This document shows, piece after piece, positions 27,382 to 32,515 of a stretch of DNA of 32,515 bases. The stretch covers positions 1 through 32,515 of the forward strand of contig JAENXG010000002.1 of the NCBI GenBank assembly GCA_016649675.1, read 5' to 3'. The position numbers and the translations under genes are program-made. The stretch comes from Methyloceanibacter sp. Lineage in GTDB: Bacteria; Pseudomonadota; Alphaproteobacteria; Rhizobiales; Methyloligellaceae. Each line of letters starts with the position of its first letter. Position 1 is the first letter of the stretch. The notes below the pieces were generated by a model. That model saw nothing but the letters and a program-made list of their open reading frames with translations, ran no database searches and had not been told where the DNA came from.

Positions 27382-27738
27382 CTAGGTTTTGCTGAAATCG
27401 GGCACCGGCCTGGTCTCGCTCTTGGCGATGATCACGTCCTCGAGCGGCGGCTCAAGATGCGGGCGTCCCTTGATGCCCGTCTCGATCACCATGTCGACCG
27501 GGCCGCCGGTGATGATGAGGTGCTCCACGTCGTCGCGGCGCACGAGGATGAGCTTGCGGCGCGCATCGACAGAGGCCGTCTCCACCACCCCAAGCCTGCG
27601 GTCGCGCGGCCGGAGAAAGCCGTGAGCGCTTGGGCGGCCTGTGACGAAGGTGCGGAAGGCCCAGACCATGAGCGCGACGAGCGCGACCACGAACAGAATG
27701 GTCGCGATGGCGAGGATGATGGTGTTGGGGTCGGGCAT
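27382..27738 (-). CDS. FliO/MopB-like flagellar biosynthesis-type membrane protein
   Basis: Single N-terminal TM then RRLGVVETASVDARRKLILVRRDDVEHLIITGGPVDMVIETGI. Confidence 0.7.
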   Translation of the reverse strand: MPDPNTIILAIATILFVVALVALMVWAFRTFVTGRPSAHGFLRPRDRRLGVVETASVDARRKLILVRRDDVEHLIITGGPVDMVIETGIKGRPHLEPPLEDVIIAKSETRPVPDFSKT

Positions 27739-27765
27739 GGACGAACGTTTCCTACTCAATCCGTC

Positions 27766-27780
27766 TTAACAGCTCATTAA
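27766..27780 (+). promoter_or_regulatory. Perfect CtrA-binding box TTAACAGCTCATTAA
   Basis: TTAA-N7-TTAA in the fliO-like/cckA divergent intergenic region. Confidence 0.75.
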
Positions 27781-27913
27781 CCACGCGGGGCCGGTACGAA
27801 TAAGGCTGCGGGCGAGGAGGCCCAAGGAGGCGGAGGTCCTAAGGCCGCATAGGCTTGACCGCCTTCCCGTGACAATGTCCCGCAAGACAATTCGAATCGG
27901 GTAATTTGCGCCC

Positions 27914-30463
27914 ATGACCGATATCGATGCGCCGATGCGCTACGCCTCGCCCGCCGCCGATAGTACTGAGCGCGATGGCAGCGTAGGCCTTGTGGTGCTT
28001 CTCGCGCTCGCCCTGGCGATCGCCGCCGTGGGCCTTGCCATGGTGTCGCGCGAGATGGCCGAGCCCTTCGTGCTCGCCATCCTTGCCGGGCTTGCCGTAG
28101 TGGGCGTGTTCTGCCTGTTCGCCGGCGCCGTCGGCATCCTCCATTTCGGCCAGAGGCACGCCCGCAACGACATCACCAAGGCCTTCGTCGACAATCTGCC
28201 GCAAGGGGCGCTGATCGCCGACGGCACGGGCCGCGTGCTTTACGCCAACGAAGCCTATCGCGACCTGCTCGGGCTCGATCCCGAAGCAAGCGTGCCGGCG
28301 CCCGACCGCGCCTTTGCCGGCAACACCCATCTCGCCGAAGCCATTTTCCGGCTGGCGCGCGCGAGCCAGCAGGGCCGCAGCCTGAAAGAGGAGTTCCGCC
28401 TGCCTCCTGCCGGAGAGGGGGAGGACGATGCGGGGCTTGCTCCGCGCTGGTTCCGCATCTCGGTTCAGCCCATGCCGCCCGACCCGCGCTCCGGACGGAA
28501 GGGTGCGCTTGTCGTGTGGCTTGTCGATGAGATCACCCAAGACCGCGCGCGCGAGGAGGCGAGCTTCGCCAAGGTGCAAGCGGCGATCGTCTATCTCGAC
28601 AGCGCACCGGCCGGCTTCTTCACCGCCGACGCCGACAGCAATATCGAATATCTGAACGCAACGCTCGCCCAGTGGCTTGGGCTCGACCTCTCCGAGGTCG
28701 CCAACCGGCCGCTTAAGCTCGAGCAGATCATGTCGCCGAACAGCGCGGCGCTGATCGCCCGTGCCGGCCGCGGCCACGCGCAAGGCGTGACCAAGCGTTT
28801 CGACATCGACCTGGTCAAGGCCGACGGCACGAGCCTCCCCGTGCGCATCCTGCACCGGCTCCCCCGCGCCGGCGGCAGTGGCGGCCTGGCCCATGCGCTC
28901 GTCATCAACCGGGGGCCGGGAGAAGCCGAGGAGGCGGGCGCGGCGGAGCTCCGCTTTGCCCGGCTCTTCCATTCGGCGCCCATCGCCATTGCCACCATCA
29001 ACGCCCAAGGCGCCATCAGCGCCACCAATGCCGCTTTCTTGCGCCTGTTCAGCGCCGCCGCCGACGAGGGCCGCAAGGTGAGCCTCGAAAGCCTGGTCGA
29101 GCCAGAGAGCCATCAGGCACTGCGCCAGGCCCTTGACGCGGCCATTGCGAGGCAAGGCCTGATCGAGCCCGTCGACATCGCCTTTGCCGGCGACCGGGAG
29201 CGGAGCGGCAGGATCTATCTCAGCCCCATCGAGCAGACCGAGGGTGATAACGAGGCGGCCATCGCCTACGCCATCGATACGACCGAGCAGCGCGCGCTCG
29301 AGATGCAGATCGCGCAAGGGCAGAAGATGCAGGCGATCGGCCAGCTCGCCGGCGGCATCGCGCACGACTTCAACAATATGCTGACGGCGATCATCGGCTT
29401 CTCCGATTTCCTCCTGATGAACCACCGTCCGACCGATCCTGCCTTCCAGGACATCATGAATATCAAGCAGAACGCGAATCGTGCCGCCGGGCTCGTGCGC
29501 CAGCTGCTCGCCTTCTCGCGTCAGCAGACCTTGCGGCCGCAGGTGCTTCAGCTCGGCGACGTGCTCTCCGAGCTCTCCATCCTGCTTGGGCGGCTGCTCG
29601 GCGAGAACATCGAGCTCACTCTGGACCAGGCCCGCGACCTCTGGTCGGTCAAGGCCGATCTCCACCAGTTCGAGCAGGTCATCCTCAATCTTGCCGTCAA
29701 TTCCCGCGACGCCATGCCCGAAGGCGGCAAGCTCGTCATCCGCACCGCCAATGTCAGCGAGCGCGAATCGCGCGAGCTCGGCCAGCGCCACATACCGCCA
29801 GGCGAGTATGTGCTGATCGAGGTGCGCGACTCGGGCACCGGCATGAGTGCCGAGGTCAAGGAGAAGATCTTCGAGCCGTTCTTCTCAACCAAGGAGATCG
29901 GTCGGGGCACCGGACTTGGCCTTTCCACCGTCTACGGCATCGTCAAGCAGACGGGCGGCTACATCTTCGCCGAGAGCGAGGAGGGGCAAGGCACGACCAT
30001 GCGGGTCTACCTGCCGCGCTATATCGAGACCGCGCGTGAGGTGGAGCAGAGCCGGATCGAGCGCCGTCCTCCCGAGAAGCCGAAGGACTTGACCGGACGC
30101 GGTACCGTGCTGCTCGTCGAGGACGAGGACGCGGTCAGGAGCTTCGCCGCCCGCGCGCTCGGCCAGCGCGGCTATCATGTGCTCGAGGCGACCACCGGCG
30201 CCGAGGCGCTCGATGTCTTCAACAACTACGAAGGCGAGGTCGACCTCGTGGTCAGCGACGTGGTGATGCCGGAGATGGACGGCCCGACCTTGATGCAGGA
30301 ACTCCGCCGCAAGCGCCCGGACCTCAAGATCATCTTCATCTCCGGCTACGCCGAGGACTCCTTCCGCCGGCATTTGGCCGAGAACGAGGACTTCATGTTT
30401 CTGCAGAAGCCGTTCGATCTCAAGGAGCTGGCGGCCGCGGTCAAGGCGGCCTTGCAGGGCTAG
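27914..30463 (+). CDS. cckA: Cell-cycle hybrid histidine kinase CckA
   Basis: Two N-terminal TMs, PAS-like regions, GGIAHDFNNMLTAIIGFSDFLL H-box, ATPase motifs, C-terminal receiver LLVEDEDAVRSFAARALGQRGYHVLEATTG; ends FLQKPFDLKELAAAVKAAL. Confidence 0.92.
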   Translation: MTDIDAPMRYASPAADSTERDGSVGLVVLLALALAIAAVGLAMVSREMAEPFVLAILAGLAVVGVFCLFAGAVGILHFGQRHARNDITKAFVDNLPQGALIADGTGRVLYANEAYRDLLGLDPEASVPAPDRAFAGNTHLAEAIFRLARASQQGRSLKEEFRLPPAGEGEDDAGLAPRWFRISVQPMPPDPRSGRKGALVVWLVDEITQDRAREEASFAKVQAAIVYLDSAPAGFFTADADSNIEYLNATLAQWLGLDLSEVANRPLKLEQIMSPNSAALIARAGRGHAQGVTKRFDIDLVKADGTSLPVRILHRLPRAGGSGGLAHALVINRGPGEAEEAGAAELRFARLFHSAPIAIATINAQGAISATNAAFLRLFSAAADEGRKVSLESLVEPESHQALRQALDAAIARQGLIEPVDIAFAGDRERSGRIYLSPIEQTEGDNEAAIAYAIDTTEQRALEMQIAQGQKMQAIGQLAGGIAHDFNNMLTAIIGFSDFLLMNHRPTDPAFQDIMNIKQNANRAAGLVRQLLAFSRQQTLRPQVLQLGDVLSELSILLGRLLGENIELTLDQARDLWSVKADLHQFEQVILNLAVNSRDAMPEGGKLVIRTANVSERESRELGQRHIPPGEYVLIEVRDSGTGMSAEVKEKIFEPFFSTKEIGRGTGLGLSTVYGIVKQTGGYIFAESEEGQGTTMRVYLPRYIETAREVEQSRIERRPPEKPKDLTGRGTVLLVEDEDAVRSFAARALGQRGYHVLEATTGAEALDVFNNYEGEVDLVVSDVVMPEMDGPTLMQELRRKRPDLKIIFISGYAEDSFRRHLAENEDFMFLQKPFDLKELAAAVKAALQG

Positions 30464-30692
30464 CGCCCGGACGGCACGCGAGAGCGGACCCCCCGCAAAA
30501 GGCGCGCACATCTCGTATCGATCGCCCTGCAAGAAAAAGCCGTAGGGCGAAAGCGCAAGTCCATGGAAAGCGATTTCTCTGACCGGCCTCCGGCGTCACC
30601 GGCGGGGTGGCTTTAGGGTTTGCCTTCCGCCCGGTTCGCGTCTACACGCGGGGCGTTAAACGAAAAGCCAGAAGCGCCAGCATCGGAGCCCG

Positions 30693-31961
30693 TTGCGCGT
30701 GCCGGATTACGAGATCGTGCCGCCGGAAGAAGCCGGCCAGCCCACAAGAAGACGCCGCGTCAAACCGCGCATGCCGGCCTTCACCATCGAGCGCTATGGC
30801 GGCCGGCTGATCTATTTCTGGTTCGGCATGCGCTTCGGCGTACTGATGAAGCTGTTCAAGCGTGGCCGCTACAGCTTCACGCTGAATTGCATCCCCGACA
30901 CGCTGTTATTGTTCCTCTGGGTGCCGTGGAACTCGGTGCTCTATTGGATCTCCGAGGCGAAATACCGGAGGCGCGCCGAGCGCGTGCCCCTCGACCAGCC
31001 GCCCATCTTCGTCATCGGCCATTGGCGCACCGGGACGACGCTGCTGCACGACCTGTTCTCGACCGATCCGAACCTTGCCTACCCCACCACCTATGAGTGC
31101 TTCTTCCCGCACCACTTTCTTCTGACCGAGGGCACGCTGCCTAAGGTGATGAAAGTGCTCCTGCCGAAGAAGCGCCCCCAGGACGACGTGCCCGTGGGCT
31201 TCGATCGCCCGCAGGAGGAAGAGTTCGGCATGATGATACTGGGCGAGGGGACGCCCTACATCACCCATGCCTGGCCGCGTTTTGGCCCCGCCGACAGCGA
31301 CTATCTCGACTTCAAGGGCCTGTCCGACGCCGCCAAGAGGAAATGGGCCGACGCCTATATGTGGCTCTACCGGCGCCTTGTGCTCAAGCATGGCGGCAAG
31401 CGGCTGGTGATGAAGACGCCGGCCAATGCCGCGCGGCTCAAGCTCTTGACCAAGCTCTTCCCCGACGCGCGCTACGTCTATCTCGCGCGGAACCCGCTCG
31501 ACGTGTTTCCCTCGACGGTGAAGCTCTGGCGCGCGCTCTATTCGACCCAAGGCCTGCACAATCCGCCGCATCTCGATCCCTGGCTCGACGACTATGTGCT
31601 CGACATGTTCGCGCGCCTCACCGAGGACTATGAGGAGGATCGCCACCTCATCCCGAAGGGGCACCTCGTCGAGTTCCGCTACGAGGACTTCGTCAAGGAC
31701 CCGATCGTCAACATGCGCGACATCTATGCGCGCCTCGACATTGGCGGCTTCGAGCAGGCGGAAGCGCCGATGCGCGCGTTTCTCGGCGACCGCGCCGAGC
31801 ACCGCGTCTCGTCCTATCAGCTGCCGGAGCCGCTCAAGCGCAAGGTCATCGCGCGGCTGAAACCCTATATCGATCGATTCGGCTATCGCGCGGCGGTCGA
31901 GGCCAAGCCCGCGGCGCGGCCAGCGGCCAAGGCTCAGGTCAGCGAGCCGGAACGCTTCTAG
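30693..31961 (+). CDS. Sulfotransferase family protein
   Basis: FVIGHWRTGTTLLHDLFSTDP (5'-PSB loop-like) and ARYVYLARNPLDVFPSTVKLW (3'-PB-like); TTG or GTG start. Confidence 0.85.
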   Translation: MRVPDYEIVPPEEAGQPTRRRRVKPRMPAFTIERYGGRLIYFWFGMRFGVLMKLFKRGRYSFTLNCIPDTLLLFLWVPWNSVLYWISEAKYRRRAERVPLDQPPIFVIGHWRTGTTLLHDLFSTDPNLAYPTTYECFFPHHFLLTEGTLPKVMKVLLPKKRPQDDVPVGFDRPQEEEFGMMILGEGTPYITHAWPRFGPADSDYLDFKGLSDAAKRKWADAYMWLYRRLVLKHGGKRLVMKTPANAARLKLLTKLFPDARYVYLARNPLDVFPSTVKLWRALYSTQGLHNPPHLDPWLDDYVLDMFARLTEDYEEDRHLIPKGHLVEFRYEDFVKDPIVNMRDIYARLDIGGFEQAEAPMRAFLGDRAEHRVSSYQLPEPLKRKVIARLKPYIDRFGYRAAVEAKPAARPAAKAQVSEPERF

Positions 31962-32011
31962 CGGTCACGCAGCGTGATTCGCGGGAGGCTCGGCCTTGCC
32001 GCAGGCCCAGG

Positions 32012-32260
32012 TCAGATTCCGGCAAAAAGCACGATCCACGAGGCGGGCCAGATAGCGCCCCACGCGATCGCCTTGGCGAAGCTCGGCCCACAGCCATCGA
32101 GGCCGACGCATTGGGACGAGCGCCACCAAATCTGGAAGAGGACGGTGAGCAGTGCCATCCCGAGATAGAAGCTGAGCCAGGGGCGGTCTTTGAGCATGGC
32201 GTCGTGATCCTTCGAGCAGCCCATCTCTGCGGTTGCGCTTAGGGACATGGGCAACCTCAT
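32012..32260 (-). CDS. Small hypothetical membrane protein
   Basis: Hydrophobic segments FYLGMALLTVLFQIWW and AIAWGAIWPASWIVLFAGI; start may be the internal Met at 32197. Confidence 0.5.
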   Translation of the reverse strand: MRLPMSLSATAEMGCSKDHDAMLKDRPWLSFYLGMALLTVLFQIWWRSSQCVGLDGCGPSFAKAIAWGAIWPASWIVLFAGI

Positions 32261-32337
32261 CCCACAGCATAGTCATGATTGATGCGACATTAAAGCAGGC
32301 CGATTTCTGCGCTTTGCCAGGGGGGGGCCGATGGAAA

Positions 32338-32352
32338 GAACATATTGCGAAC
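32338..32352 (+). promoter_or_regulatory. LexA (SOS) box GAACATATTGCGAAC
   Basis: Exact GAAC-N7-GAAC alphaproteobacterial SOS motif, with a further GAAC at 32356. Confidence 0.75.
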
Positions 32353-32483
32353 AGAGAACAAAAGGGGTACAGTTACGAGATGCCGCCCTTCCGTGCGCCC
32401 GCCTTTCGGGAGCCCTGGCAACGGGTGGCGCCGGGAGCATCATTTGCCACCCCATGCGGGCTCGTGAAATAAGGGAGAAGGCC

Positions 32484-32515
32484 ATGTTGAACGTCGCGCT
32501 GCGCCTCGTCGAAGG
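32484..32515 (+). CDS. recA: First codons of a CDS running off the window, probable recA (MLNVALRLVEG...)
   Basis: AAGGGAGAAGG RBS then ATG; N-terminus resembles rhizobial RecA (xxALRxVEG); SOS box upstream; close to cckA. Confidence 0.55.
   Translation, partial: MLNVALRLVE

Noticed and set aside
27892-27900. TTCGAATC resembling a tRNA T-loop
   Set aside because: No acceptor stem, anticodon arm or CCA context; no tRNA recognised in the window
27839-29791. 650-aa ORF on the minus strand
   Set aside because: Antisense to cckA, whose domains are unambiguous; a long open antisense frame is expected from high-GC codon bias, and its sequence is low-complexity Arg/His/Gly/Asp-rich
32233-32472. 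79-aa ORF spanning the SOS box
   Set aside because: Covers promoter-like sequence, no domain, composition atypical for coding sequence here

Overview
32.5-kb, high-GC chromosomal window with typical alphaproteobacterial (Rhizobiales/Hyphomicrobiales-like) content. All identifications are from reading the sequence and family knowledge; no searches were run. From start to end: a structured, terminator-ended non-coding region; FN3K-like kinase; metallophosphoesterase + GT4 glycosyltransferase; orphan CheZ; MFS transporter; Met-rich LTXXQ-like protein + DUF302; dipeptide epimerase; Mla-type operon (STAS-MlaE, MlaF, MlaD, lipoprotein); a 1344-aa membrane-anchored apolipoprotein-like protein resembling the polar growth factor GPR/RgsE; HPt protein; 2Fe-2S ferredoxin; ferredoxin-NADP reductase; methyltransferase; divergent sigma/anti-sigma pair; YcjX/YcjF; cysteine-poor DksA; VanX-type dipeptidase; FliO-like protein; CckA hybrid kinase; sulfotransferase; and the first codons of what is probably recA. 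Main findings: (1) an exact 38 x 11-residue hendecad array in the GPR-like protein, broken by one 7-residue tandem duplication; (2) a perfect CtrA box (TTAA-N7-TTAA) between fliO-like and cckA; (3) a perfect alphaproteobacterial SOS box (GAAC-N7-GAAC) before the right-edge CDS; (4) two minus-strand loci sharing GTCCCCCAAA followed by a C-rich-loop terminator, a possible sRNA family; (5) an intergenic double-palindrome repeat present three times, each time between convergent genes.
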